A stretch of 46,709 nucleotides of DNA from assembly GCA_903912365.1 (NCBI GenBank), contig CAIWGV010000003.1, forward strand, positions 1 to 46,709. Reading direction: 5' to 3'. The notes beneath the pieces were generated by a model. The model was not told where the DNA came from and ran no database searches. It was given only the letters and a program-made list of their open reading frames with translations. Positions 1 through 7,140 of this stretch are shown here, one piece after another. Both the position numbers and the translations under genes were made by a program. Position 1 is the first letter of the stretch. Each line of letters starts with the position of its first letter. The DNA comes from an uncultured Alphaproteobacteria bacterium. Lineage in GTDB: Bacteria > Pseudomonadota > Alphaproteobacteria > UBA7879 > UBA5542.

Positions 1-235
1 ACGAAAGTGGGCTCTTAATATCTTGCATAAGGCTAAGATCAAACCCGACCAGTCTATCAAGAGCCTCATGCGCAAAAACTCCATGTCCTTCAAACACCTT
101 GTAAATTGTGTCAACAAAATTATTCATGCGTAGGCCCTGCTCACCACCGGCGCCACCCTTGACGCCTGTGCCAAAGCTCTGATAAAAGCAGGAGCGAAAG
201 ATATAAAGATTATTTGTGCAGCAAGAGTCGTCTAA
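1..235 (+). pseudogene. comF: comF remnant (phosphoribosyltransferase-like), C-terminal part
   Basis: Reading frame 2 gives a protein tail that matches the end of ComF-family phosphoribosyltransferases: TTGATLDACAKALIKAGAKD followed by IKIICAARVV and a stop at 233-235. An in-frame TAG at 131-133 sits directly before this part. The acidic V-L-V-D-D-V stretch that should precede TTGAT, part of the PRPP-binding motif, is missing. The upstream residues (QSIKSLMRKN) are a plausible but eroded match to the ComF region before the motif. The 5' part lies outside the window. The remnant ends one base before the grxC start codon; comF-grxC is a familiar alphaproteobacterial gene pair, which supports the identification. 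I infer a dead gene kept as the leader of grxC. Confidence 0.7.
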
Positions 236-236
236 A

Positions 237-494
237 ATGAAAAAAATTACCCTCTATACCACCAACTACTGCCCCTACTGTGTGAAAGCAAAAAAACTTC
301 TGGATCGCAAAGGCCTCAGCTATGAAGAAATTGATGTAACCAATAGCCCTGATCTTCGGGAAATGTTGGTGGAAAAATCCGGGGGACGCAAGACAGTGCC
401 TCAGATATTTATCGGGGACCATCCCATGGGCGGCTGCGATGACCTATATGCGGCGGATGCAGCAGGGGATTTGGATAGGCTTCTAAAAAGTTAA
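237..494 (+). CDS. grxC: Glutaredoxin 3 (GrxC)
   Basis: An 85-residue thioredoxin-fold glutaredoxin, the usual length for GrxC. It uses glutathione to reduce protein disulfides and glutathione mixed disulfides in the cytoplasm. The active site CPYC is at residues 11-14. The TVPQIFI cis-proline motif lies near residues 60-66 and the GGCDD glutathione-binding motif near 72-76. An in-frame ATG at 216 would add seven residues, but the start at 237 gives the family N-terminus (MKKITLYTTNYCPYC) and lies just after the stop of the comF remnant. The gene was probably once translationally coupled to comF. Two tRNA genes follow. Confidence 0.95.
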   Translation: MKKITLYTTNYCPYCVKAKKLLDRKGLSYEEIDVTNSPDLREMLVEKSGGRKTVPQIFIGDHPMGGCDDLYAADAAGDLDRLLKS

Positions 495-538
495 AAAAGA
501 ATGACTTTACCCCTCGTTTCCGCTATAAACCTCTGAAA

Positions 539-612
539 GGCCGGGTGGCAGAGTGGTTATGCAGAGGACTGCAAATCCTTGTACGTCGGTTCGATTCCGG
601 TCCCGGCCTCCA
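539..612 (+). tRNA. tRNA-Cys (GCA)
   Basis: A 74-base cloverleaf. The acceptor stem GGCCGGG (539-545) pairs with CCCGGCC (602-608), followed by T and an encoded CCA at 610-612. The anticodon stem GAGGA/TCCTT holds the loop CTGCAAA with anticodon GCA. The T arm is CGGTTCGATTCCG. It lies 56 bases before a tRNA-Asn on the same strand, and the two are probably transcribed together. Confidence 0.95.
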
Positions 613-668
613 CTTAGTTGTGGATTTTCCTTCTGATTTTTGGTAATTAGAAGGCGGAAAAGTTTTGT

Positions 669-744
669 TCCTCGATAGCTCAGTTGGTAGAGCAAATGAC
701 TGTTAATCATTGGGTCACTGGTTCGAGTCCAGTTCGGGGAGCCA
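669..744 (+). tRNA. tRNA-Asn (GTT)
   Basis: A 76-base cloverleaf with acceptor stem TCCTCGA (669-675) paired to TCGGGGA (734-740), discriminator G741 and encoded CCA at 742-744. The anticodon loop CTGTTAA gives GTT. The D arm GCTCAGTTGGTAGAGC and T arm CTGGTTCGAGTCCAG are standard. The converging minus-strand exported-protein array ends 16 bases downstream. Confidence 0.95.
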
Positions 745-759
745 CTTTTCAAGCGGGTT

Positions 760-1284
760 TCAGTTATGATGGTGGTGCAGGGAAACTGCCGGGAGGCCAT
801 CCTCTAATTTATGATGCTCGTAAACTCTCCAGGCTTGAAGTGTTCTCTCGGCAATCTGAAGACTCCAGTTGGCGTCCTCTCTTTCCCTTCCTCTCAGAAA
901 ATCTTGAATTATGAGTCTAATACTCGCTATTAAATCTTCTGCCTGTTTTCGTGATTCTGTGAGTTCTTTTTGCTTAGCTTTAAACGGAATACTATCTTTC
1001 ATATTAAGTGTGTTTCCCTGGATCTGAATGTGTAAGGCATCCTTACAGAGAGTTTCTAGATCTGAACATATCTTTTCGTATTTTTCTGTAGTCTGCTTAA
1101 GTTCATTCAGGGTATGTCTTATTCGCTGTTGCTGTTTAGAGAGCGCTTGTTCCGCCACAACCTTCTCTGTACTAATCTCTTCGAAGTCATCAGGACTTCC
1201 AGGTCTCTCCCCCTTTGTCGAGGCCTGTCCTTCAGGAATCAAAAAAGTTAACGCTAAAAATAACAGTCCATAATATTTTTTCAT
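760..1284 (-). CDS. Exported coiled-coil protein, paralogue of its neighbours
   Basis: A 174-residue protein I do not recognise. Residues 1-21 form a Sec signal peptide (MKKYYGLLFLALTFLIPEGQA). The remainder is almost entirely charged helix, with likely coiled coil from about 40 to 150, ending in a His-rich tail (LHHHHN). A Cys-x6-Cys pair (ICSDLETLCKD) aligns with the pair ACKQMDEECRKH in the protein encoded at 1575-2156, so I infer common descent. An AAGGGAA ribosome site precedes the ATG. It is the last gene of a minus-strand array of small exported proteins. Periplasmic or secreted location is inferred from the signal peptide alone. Confidence 0.75.
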   Translation of the reverse strand: MKKYYGLLFLALTFLIPEGQASTKGERPGSPDDFEEISTEKVVAEQALSKQQQRIRHTLNELKQTTEKYEKICSDLETLCKDALHIQIQGNTLNMKDSIPFKAKQKELTESRKQAEDLIASIRLIIQDFLRGREREDANWSLQIAERTLQAWRVYEHHKLEDGLPAVSLHHHHN

Positions 1285-1295
1285 TTTATATTCCC

Positions 1296-1541
1296 TTATT
1301 GCCTCTTAGCATCTACAGCCTCAACAACCGCAAGTTCATGACCTCCTGCTTCAGGAACTCCCTGTTCCAAAATCGCCGCATCCTCTACAAGCTCTTTTGC
1401 GGAAAGACCCGAAGAATTATCCCCCGCTCCCCGTCCAAAAATCAAAAAACCAACGACGACCAGAACCCCCGCTGCCCCCAGTAAAATTATATGTGTCTTT
1501 TTCATTGTATCCTCCTTTTTTGTATTATTTTTCTTACTCAT
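1296..1541 (-). CDS. Small single-pass membrane protein
   Basis: This is an 81-residue frame with two credible starts. The ATG at 1541 is preceded by GGAGG four bases away. The in-frame ATG at 1505 (69 residues, MKKTHIILLG) is preceded by another GGAGG five bases away. From the inner start, a hydrophobic segment (IILLGAAGVLVVVGFLIFG) makes an N-terminal anchor, followed by an acidic C-terminal part of about 45 residues with no known domain. Twelve bases separate it from the next gene of the array. It is more likely a membrane-anchored small protein than a cleaved exported one, because no clear cleavage site follows the hydrophobic segment. Confidence 0.6.
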   Translation of the reverse strand: MSKKNNTKKEDTMKKTHIILLGAAGVLVVVGFLIFGRGAGDNSSGLSAKELVEDAAILEQGVPEAGGHELAVVEAVDAKRQ

Positions 1542-1574
1542 TCTTCCTCCTAGCCTCTGCTATAAGGGTACTCC

Positions 1575-2156
1575 TTATAGATAGACTTTTCCCGCATCAT
1601 CCCGATGAGGGATAGCATGCTCTCTCTTTAGCCCATCTCCCTTAGGCCAGTTTACATTAGCGCCTTTACGCTTATTAGGCCCTCCGAGTCGGGGAGATGA
1701 TGGAAATTCAGAGTAGCACATAAGCTTTTTATACCGAAGCCACGGCAGAAGCTTTTCCTGGAGACCATGAAGCTCTCGTGATATTTCTTCTCTTTCTTCT
1801 TCTGAAGTAAGCAGAGGCAAGGTCTCCTTAGCACTTGTAATGTAAGAAGCTATGGCCTCAAGCTTATACCCAAGAATTGTTTTTCGCTGCCTCCATTTAG
1901 ATTGAAACTTTTCGTCTTGTTTATCCAAGGCTTCTTGATCAAGATGTTTTCTGCACTCTTCATCCATCTGTTTGCATGCAACTATATGGTCCTCCACAAG
2001 CTTTCGGATACCTCTTAATTGTCCCTCCAACTCTGCCCGCGCCCTTGCCTGATCTGCAGGAAAGGCCACCGAAGGAGAAGCATTGTTAGCCGCATAGGTT
2101 CCACAACCCAGAAACCAGAAAGCTAGAAGGAGCTTGCCACAAAATTTATACATCAT
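1575..2156 (-). CDS. Exported coiled-coil protein, paralogue
   Basis: A 193-residue protein of unknown function. The N-terminus is a Sec signal peptide (about residues 1-22, ending in GTYA). Most of the mature protein (about 35-140) is predicted charged helix, including CKQMDEEC, which matches a Cys pair in the protein at 760-1284. The sequence KLMCYSEFPSSPRLGG near residue 145 resembles KKLYYSEGLEGRPKEG in the protein at 2153-2812, after which both become Gly/Pro/Lys-rich and disordered. Its start overlaps the end of that gene by four bases (ATGA), so the two are translationally coupled. A GAGG ribosome site lies inside the upstream gene. Confidence 0.75.
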   Translation of the reverse strand: MMYKFCGKLLLAFWFLGCGTYAANNASPSVAFPADQARARAELEGQLRGIRKLVEDHIVACKQMDEECRKHLDQEALDKQDEKFQSKWRQRKTILGYKLEAIASYITSAKETLPLLTSEEEREEISRELHGLQEKLLPWLRYKKLMCYSEFPSSPRLGGPNKRKGANVNWPKGDGLKREHAIPHRDDAGKVYL

Positions 2157-2812
2157 TCCTCATCTCTATCAGAATATTCGCCATCCTTTTTTGGAAAAGG
2201 GTTATGAAAGTTTGTGTGTCCCCATTGATTCTGGTTTCGATCAAGAGAAACCCGATGCTTGTTATGAAATTCTCTATGAAATCTTTCAGATGCATATTCA
2301 CCCGGCTTTGGAGCAGGCATCATCCAAAGCCCCTCCTTAGGCCGTCCCTCTAGTCCCTCTGAATAATAAAGTTTTTTACAAGAGGCCAAAATCTGCTCAG
2401 ACTCTTTTATTCTTTCTTTCAATCTCATCCCGATATTCCAGACAGCCACATCAGAAGTGGGGTAAAACTTCTCAATATCCTTGGTATATTGCCGCTCTTC
2501 AAGCTTCTCCTTGAGATTCTCTATATTAGATTCGTTTCTATCCCATTTATTGGTCAGTTCTGGTGGAAGGAGCTTCCCTTTTTCATGTAATCTTTTTGCT
2601 TCCCTGCTTTGTTCATTCATTGCCTTCTGCGTTTTTTCAGCTAAAGTGACAATATATTTTACTTTTTTCTCTATTTCTGCGCGCATTTTTTCTTCATGTG
2701 TAGTAGTCACCGCAGAACTTGGAACTTCCACCCAGTCTGAATCCAGCCCTGCTTCCGCTCCGCATACTAAAAAACCCGCTGTTAAAAATAAAATTCCTAA
2801 TATCTTTTTCAT
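2153..2812 (-). CDS. Exported coiled-coil protein, paralogue
   Basis: A 219-residue protein of unknown function. A signal peptide (MKKILGILFLTAGFLVCGAEA) is followed by DSDWVEVPSS. A long helical region (about 40-150) follows, rich in Glu and Lys, then KKLYYSEGLEGRP and a His/Asn-rich, probably disordered tail ending in acidic residues. The YSE motif and the order helix-YSE-disordered tail are shared with the protein at 1575-2156, so I read them as paralogues. The cysteines of the other family members are replaced by Ala here. Its promoter and leader are nearly identical to those in front of the gene at 2895-3437. Confidence 0.75.
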   Translation of the reverse strand: MKKILGILFLTAGFLVCGAEAGLDSDWVEVPSSAVTTTHEEKMRAEIEKKVKYIVTLAEKTQKAMNEQSREAKRLHEKGKLLPPELTNKWDRNESNIENLKEKLEERQYTKDIEKFYPTSDVAVWNIGMRLKERIKESEQILASCKKLYYSEGLEGRPKEGLWMMPAPKPGEYASERFHREFHNKHRVSLDRNQNQWGHTNFHNPFPKKDGEYSDRDEE

Positions 2813-2848
2813 TCTATATTCCCTGCTTTATTTATTTGTTATAAGTTA

Positions 2849-2877
2849 ACCGTATCAAGTTTTGAGAGACCCGTCAA
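2849..2877 (-). promoter_or_regulatory. Promoter of the exported-protein genes at 2812 and below
   Basis: On the minus strand a -35 box TTGACG (2872-2877) and a -10 box TACGGT (2849-2854) are 17 bases apart. Box sequence, spacing and the roughly 35 bases of leader that follow are almost the same as in front of the gene starting at 3437. The conservation between the two copies is the main argument; the -10 box alone is weak. Confidence 0.5.
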
Positions 2878-2888
2878 AGGGTCTTCTC
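2864..2888. repeat. Inverted repeat enclosing the -35 box
   Basis: GAGAGACCC (2864-2872) pairs with GGGTCTTCTC (2879-2888), nine base pairs with one bulged T and a six-base loop. It lies just after the stop of the gene at 2895-3437, so on the minus strand it could act as a transcript-end hairpin, although no T run follows. The loop contains most of the -35 box of the next promoter. Confidence 0.45.
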
Positions 2889-2894
2889 TGGTCT

Positions 2895-3437
2895 TCAATA
2901 CAATTGATATCGGCTCTGCTGAGGTTTTTCTCTATAAACATACCTCTCCTTCTCTAGCCTATCTTGCGTGTTAAGATAATCCGCGTAAGTGCCGGCTCCA
3001 CGGTCGGGCTGCCATCTCTCTTCTGCATCTCTGTTTTCTTCTTTCACATAGGGTCGATATATTTTATCAATTCTATTGAATTGGTTACTCATTTCAGCTC
3101 GAAGACTTTTTGATTTTAAAGTAGGGATGAGCCTATCTGTCAATATTTCTCTGGTTGCTTCGATAGAATCCCCCATAGATCTAAGCCTATGTAGAAAATC
3201 CTTATCCCCATGATTTCTTCGAATGAACTTTACGTACGTCAGCACCTGAGATTTGAATCTGTCCATTTCTTTCTTAGCCTCCATCTCCCGTCCACTATCC
3301 AGCATCTGATCTTTTATATCATCTCGATCAAGCTCCTTCCAATCGGCGCCCTCCTCATTGGATCCAGGCCTTGTGGCAGCAACATCCCCTAACAAAAATG
3401 CAAAAATTAATAGGGCCTTTAAGAAAAATTCTTTCAT
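2895..3437 (-). CDS. Exported helical protein
   Basis: A 180-residue protein with no recognised domain. Residues 1-21 (MKEFFLKALLIFAFLLGDVAA) form a signal peptide. The mature part is strongly charged: an acidic segment (about 25-55), helices between about 55 and 135, and a Tyr/Arg-rich tail. It has no cysteine in the mature part, so it is less clearly related to the three paralogues downstream. It shares their promoter/leader type and general design, which suggests the same regulon and perhaps a common origin. It is first in the minus-strand array and divergent from the EVE-domain gene. Confidence 0.75.
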   Translation of the reverse strand: MKEFFLKALLIFAFLLGDVAATRPGSNEEGADWKELDRDDIKDQMLDSGREMEAKKEMDRFKSQVLTYVKFIRRNHGDKDFLHRLRSMGDSIEATREILTDRLIPTLKSKSLRAEMSNQFNRIDKIYRPYVKEENRDAEERWQPDRGAGTYADYLNTQDRLEKERYVYREKPQQSRYQLY

Positions 3438-3473
3438 TTTATTTTCCCTGCTTTATTTAGTTGTTATAAGTTA

Positions 3474-3502
3474 ACCGTATCAAGATTTGGGGACTCCGTC
3501 AA
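3474..3502 (-). promoter_or_regulatory. Promoter of the exported-protein gene at 3437
   Basis: A minus-strand -35 TTGACG (3497-3502) and -10 TACGGT (3474-3479) with 17-base spacing. It is the second copy of the module at 2849-2877; the downstream stretch GGTTAACTTATAACAA is also shared. The -35 box directly abuts the ATG (3503) of the divergent EVE-domain gene, so the two transcription units are very tightly packed. Confidence 0.5.
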
Positions 3503-3910
3503 ATGAACTATTGGTTATTAAAATCAGAGCCTTCCACCTGGTCTTGGCATCAGCAGTGTCAGGTCGCCTCTGAACCCTGGACGGGGGTCAGAAACTACCA
3601 AGCCAGAAATTTTTTGAAAGCTATGAGGCACGGAGACCTTGCCTTTTTCTATCACTCCGTCACCGATAAAAAAATTATGGGTATCGTAGAGGTTGTGAAA
3701 GAATTTTACCCAGATCCCACCGATGAAACGGGGCAGTTTGTTTGTGTGGATGTAAAGGCCGCTACTTCTCTCAATGTTCCTGTCTCTTTGGCACAAATAA
3801 AAGAAGATCCAAGACTTGAGAGTTTGCCTCTTATTCGACAATCTCGCCTCTCCGTCATGCCTCTCTCAAAAAAAGAATGGGATATTTTGTGTAAATTAGG
3901 TAAAACATAG
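3503..3910 (+). CDS. EVE-domain protein
   Basis: A 135-residue single EVE domain (PUA-like fold), the full family length. The diagnostic pieces are MNYWLLKSEPSTWSW at the N-terminus, GVRNYQARN near residues 29-37, GDLAFFYHS near 46-54 and the ending PLSKKEWDIL. EVE domains are thought to bind modified bases in RNA or DNA; the substrate of this bacterial housekeeping type is not established. A GGGGA about nine bases before the ATG may be the ribosome site. Three bases separate it from the next gene, so it is probably co-transcribed with the glycosyltransferase and gltX. Confidence 0.9.
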   Translation: MNYWLLKSEPSTWSWHQQCQVASEPWTGVRNYQARNFLKAMRHGDLAFFYHSVTDKKIMGIVEVVKEFYPDPTDETGQFVCVDVKAATSLNVPVSLAQIKEDPRLESLPLIRQSRLSVMPLSKKEWDILCKLGKT

Positions 3911-3913
3911 GGG

Positions 3914-4993
3914 ATGAACTTAATAACGGGCAACATACTCCTAATGGGCCTCAGTGCCTTTGGGATTTCCCTCTTGGGAACTTGGATCATGATCCGCATT
4001 GGTATCAAGGATATGCCCATCCATCGCTCGTCCCACAAAATGCCAACTCCTCGCAGTGGGGGCGTGGGCATCATCGCAGGGTTCGCCGCCGCCATGCTCT
4101 ATCTCTATAGAACGGATGCTGTGGGATATATTGCTTCTTGGCGTCTTTCTCTGTTGGGGCTCGGGGCGCTAGTTACCATCGCCGTCTCTTTACGCGATGA
4201 TATAAAGGCAGTCCCCTTCATTCAAAAGCTCCTTGTCCAAATTTTAACGGCTTGCCTTATTGTGGCCAGCGGCCTCTCTCTCACGGAAATCCCCATTCCT
4301 CTCTGTGGCACCGTGGAGCTGGGAAGTTTGGGGGGAATCATTTCTGTTCTTTGGATTATCTTTTTTATGAATGTGTTCAACTTCATGGATGGCCTCAATG
4401 GCCTTGCTGGCGGAGGATCTATTATTGCCTCCCTGTTCTGCGCAGGGCTTGGGCTCTTTTTTGAAGAGAAAGCCTTCTTTTATATTAGCTTCAGCTTGTT
4501 CTTTTCAACACTGGGATTTTTCCTCTTTAACTTCCCTAAGGGAAAGATTTTCATGGGGGATGTGGGGAGTCAATTTTTAGGACTCATTTGGGCGATTCTT
4601 TTACTCATTCCCGCCCAAGAGGGCCATGTGACCCAAATGCGTATTTCCCTCTTTACGGTTCCCCTGCTTTTCTTCGGATTCATCTATGATGTATCCGTCA
4701 CCCTGGTCCGACGCATTTGGTATGGAGATCCCTTCTGGGAAGCTCACCGAACGCATCTTTTTCAGCTGTTGAACCGCACAGGCTTTAGCCACATTCAGGT
4801 CACAGGTTTATATTTAGCTCTATCTGTGGTACAAGGGATTGGTGCCGTTGCCCTCCAATTTGTGACATTAACCTGGCAGGTACTTATTTTTGCCCCCTAT
4901 TTAGCATTCATGATGGGATATCACTATTGGATTTTTTCATACCTCACCAAAAAAATACACGTCCTTCCGAAAAGGAGGCGTCGACGCTCATGA
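3914..4993 (+). CDS. WecA/MraY-type polyprenyl-phosphate glycosyl-1-phosphate transferase
   Basis: A 359-residue polytopic membrane protein (about ten hydrophobic segments) of glycosyltransferase family 4. Such enzymes move a sugar-1-phosphate from a UDP-sugar to undecaprenyl phosphate and so start O-antigen or related glycans at the cytoplasmic face. Family signatures include the N-terminal DMPIHRSSHKMPTPRSGG, the NVFNFMDGLNGLAGG motif carrying catalytic Asp residues, FMGDVGSQFLG, and a cytoplasmic HRTHLFQLL motif near the C-terminus. It is not MraY itself, since it lacks the cell-wall cluster context and has the WecA-type HRSSH start. The sugar (GlcNAc, QuiNAc or FucNAc) cannot be told. The Arg/Lys-rich C-terminus overlaps the gltX start by four bases. 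Confidence 0.85.
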   Translation: MNLITGNILLMGLSAFGISLLGTWIMIRIGIKDMPIHRSSHKMPTPRSGGVGIIAGFAAAMLYLYRTDAVGYIASWRLSLLGLGALVTIAVSLRDDIKAVPFIQKLLVQILTACLIVASGLSLTEIPIPLCGTVELGSLGGIISVLWIIFFMNVFNFMDGLNGLAGGGSIIASLFCAGLGLFFEEKAFFYISFSLFFSTLGFFLFNFPKGKIFMGDVGSQFLGLIWAILLLIPAQEGHVTQMRISLFTVPLLFFGFIYDVSVTLVRRIWYGDPFWEAHRTHLFQLLNRTGFSHIQVTGLYLALSVVQGIGAVALQFVTLTWQVLIFAPYLAFMMGYHYWIFSYLTKKIHVLPKRRRRRS

Positions 4994-6321
4994 AAGTTCG
5001 ATTTGCCCCTAGCCCCACAGGATACATTCATGTGGGAAATTGTCGTACCCTTCTGATTAACTGGTTGTTTGCTCGTCATCATGGAGCAGAGTTCATCCTG
5101 CGCCTGGACGACACGGATAAGGAACGTAACGAAAGGCGCTACGAAGAGGGATTGCTGGAAGATCTTCAGTGGTTGGGCCTGAATTATGACCAGTACCTTA
5201 AACAATCGGATCGTATGGGGCTTTATGAGGCTGCTGTCTCTAAGCTCAAAGCTATTGGGCGTCTCTATGCTTGCTATGAAACGCCGGAAGAGTTGGAATT
5301 CAAACGGCGTCGTCAGGTGTCTCAAGGGTTGCCTCCTTTGTATGATCGCGGTAGCTTGCATTTGTCAGAGGAAGAAAAGCAGAAATATATCCAAGAAGGC
5401 CGTACCCCTCACTGGCGCTTCTTGATTTTGCCGGAAGACGTTACTTGGGATGATATGGTGCGGGGACCCTTGCATTTTGAAGGCAGTAAGCTCGGTGACC
5501 CCGTGCTCATCCGAGAAGACGGCATGCCTATTTACACCTTGGCTTCCGTCGTCGATGATCATGACATGGGCATCACCCACATTATTCGCGGCGAAGATCA
5601 CATTGCCAATACGGCCGTCCAGCTGCAGATTTTTAAGGCCCTTGGCGCTAATCTGGAAAAACTCCATTTTGGTCATTTGTCCTTGCTGCAAAGCGCCGAT
5701 GGGGGAGAGCTCTCCAAACGCCTGGGCACGGGCAGTATTCGGGAGCTCCGAAATGACGGGATCCTCCCCATGGCCATCAACAGTATTTTAGCTAAAATAG
5801 GTACCTCGGACTCCATCCAACCTTTCTCTCATATGAATGATTTGATTAAGACCTTCGATATGGAGAAATTCTCCCGAGGCACCCCGAAATTTTCGATTGT
5901 AGAGCTGCAGATGATCAATCAAAAGCTAGTGCATCAGTTGTCCCTGGAAGAAGCCCGCTCTCAAAGTGGACTCCCCCATATTGAGGAGAATTTTTGGACG
6001 GCTGTCCGGCCTAATCTGAAAACACTTCATGAGCTCAAAGACTGGTGGACCATCTGCCGAGAGGATATAAAGACTAAGACAACAGCGCCTGAATTTATTG
6101 AGACAGCCTTGCGCCTTCTACCCCTAGAACCCTGGACAACAACAACCATTTCTGACTGGCTTACTGTTCTTAAACAAGAAACGGGCCGCAAAGGCAAAGA
6201 CCTCTTTATGCCGCTCCGCCAAGCCCTTACGGGCCATGACCATGGGCCTGAGTTTGCACTGCTGTTAAATTTGATGGGGCACGCCCTGACGAAGAAGAGA
6301 CTTGAGGGGTCTTTGAAATAG
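4990..6321 (+). CDS. gltX: Glutamyl-tRNA synthetase
   Basis: A 443-residue class I synthetase that charges glutamate onto tRNA. The start at 4990 gives MKVRFAPSPTGYIHVGNCRT, with the HIGH-type motif (HVGN). An in-frame start at 4927 lies inside the upstream gene and is not supported. ELSKRLG, near residue 241, is the KMSKS-type loop. The GEDH and YTLASVVDD segments of the catalytic domain are present, and the C-terminal anticodon-binding region is short. Many alphaproteobacteria carry two GltX copies, one of which charges tRNA-Gln as well. This compact form resembles one of them, but which specificity it has cannot be read from the sequence. It is coupled to the transferase by ATGA and followed by a GC-rich hairpin. 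Confidence 0.95.
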   Translation: MKVRFAPSPTGYIHVGNCRTLLINWLFARHHGAEFILRLDDTDKERNERRYEEGLLEDLQWLGLNYDQYLKQSDRMGLYEAAVSKLKAIGRLYACYETPEELEFKRRRQVSQGLPPLYDRGSLHLSEEEKQKYIQEGRTPHWRFLILPEDVTWDDMVRGPLHFEGSKLGDPVLIREDGMPIYTLASVVDDHDMGITHIIRGEDHIANTAVQLQIFKALGANLEKLHFGHLSLLQSADGGELSKRLGTGSIRELRNDGILPMAINSILAKIGTSDSIQPFSHMNDLIKTFDMEKFSRGTPKFSIVELQMINQKLVHQLSLEEARSQSGLPHIEENFWTAVRPNLKTLHELKDWWTICREDIKTKTTAPEFIETALRLLPLEPWTTTTISDWLTVLKQETGRKGKDLFMPLRQALTGHDHGPEFALLLNLMGHALTKKRLEGSLK

Positions 6322-6360
6322 CCCCCCAATCCGTCCTTGTAAAGTCGGAAAGGGGGGCTA
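6319..6360. terminator. Hairpin after gltX, terminator-like
   Basis: TAGCCCCCC (6319-6327) pairs perfectly with GGGGGGCTA (6352-6360) around a 24-base loop containing a further partial stem (ATCCG/CGGAA). It begins at the gltX stop codon and lies between convergent genes. No long T run follows on either strand, so it may be an RNA-end hairpin or a Rho-related signal rather than a classic intrinsic terminator. Confidence 0.5.
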
Positions 6361-6375
6361 AATTTAGATGGTTAC

Positions 6376-6840
6376 TTATTCTGTTATGGAGTTTTTATAA
6401 GCCTCTTTCTCAGCCACTACCCTTTCAAAAACTTCCCTCCAGGCCGCTTCAATTTTTGGAGTTTCAAATATGACCCTCTTTGCTTTCTTAAAATGCTCAA
6501 AAATACCGTGAAGAAAAGCTCCTGGAAATAAAAATCCCTCTTCCTTTGGTCCCACTTGAAAATCAAGAATGGCAATATTGTCTATGGAGGCCCTTATCCT
6601 AACGCTGTCCAAAAGGAATTTATCTCTATTCCAGATTTCACCATTTCTGGATGAAAGTGCCTTCATCTGATAAGAGATCCTATGGGTCATATCACTTTCA
6701 ATGCCAGAAGGGTCGAACTCACCCCCCTCTCTTCCTATAATGATACGAATCCCCACTGGAGCAATTTCATCTGGGTTTGCTGCACCCCACACGATTCCTA
6801 AAAATTGACAAAATACTAGTAAAGATAAAGTTTTTTTCAT
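6376..6840 (-). CDS. Exported protein of unknown function
   Basis: A 154-residue protein I do not recognise. A signal peptide (MKKTLSLLVFCQFLGIVWGA) precedes a mixed alpha/beta mature part with no cysteine. The middle (VGIRIIIGREGG and SIDNIAILDFQVG) looks like beta strands, and the last 40 residues look helical. It stands alone between gltX and cysS on the opposite strand, with an AT-rich upstream region. Nothing in the neighbourhood suggests a role beyond an envelope or secreted location. Confidence 0.7.
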   Translation of the reverse strand: MKKTLSLLVFCQFLGIVWGAANPDEIAPVGIRIIIGREGGEFDPSGIESDMTHRISYQMKALSSRNGEIWNRDKFLLDSVRIRASIDNIAILDFQVGPKEEGFLFPGAFLHGIFEHFKKAKRVIFETPKIEAAWREVFERVVAEKEAYKNSITE

Positions 6841-7140
6841 GTTATTTCTCTCTTGTTAATTGACCTCTAGAAATTTATATATTCTGAATATTTTGATGTC
6901 AATTAAAATATTCGCTCCAATTTATATCGAATACTTTTTAGAAAAGAAGTCCCTTTTACTCCTTGTCCTCCAGAGGGAAGCTCAGAGGGCTGACGTCAGA
7001 ACTCACATCTTTAATTTACAACTTCGGCTGGGGCTCCCGTCGATACGCTGTGCCTTCCCTGGGTAACGAAAAAATTAAGTCATGCAATAGAGAGTCCTCA
7101 CCTCGACATTCCCTCTTTAATGTGATAGATCTTTCCTATA
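6841..7140. other. 300-base intergenic region between divergent genes
   Basis: The left half is AT-rich and should hold the promoter of the minus-strand exported gene. The right half is GC-richer and carries AGGGAAG (6974-6980) paired with CTTCCCT (7054-7060), a direct repeat CAGAGGG at 6971 and 6983, and a CTGACGTCAG palindrome at 6990-6999. This could be a small RNA or the cysS leader. I could not match it to a known RNA family. Confidence 0.35.

Noticed and set aside
507-800. Minus-strand open frame of 97 codons
   Set aside because: It runs through both tRNA genes (Cys and Asn) in antisense and has no ribosome site; the residues reflect tRNA sequence.
4927-4989. Upstream extension of gltX
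   Set aside because: The extra 21 residues lie inside the transferase gene; the start at 4990 gives the normal synthetase N-terminus and an ATGA overlap.
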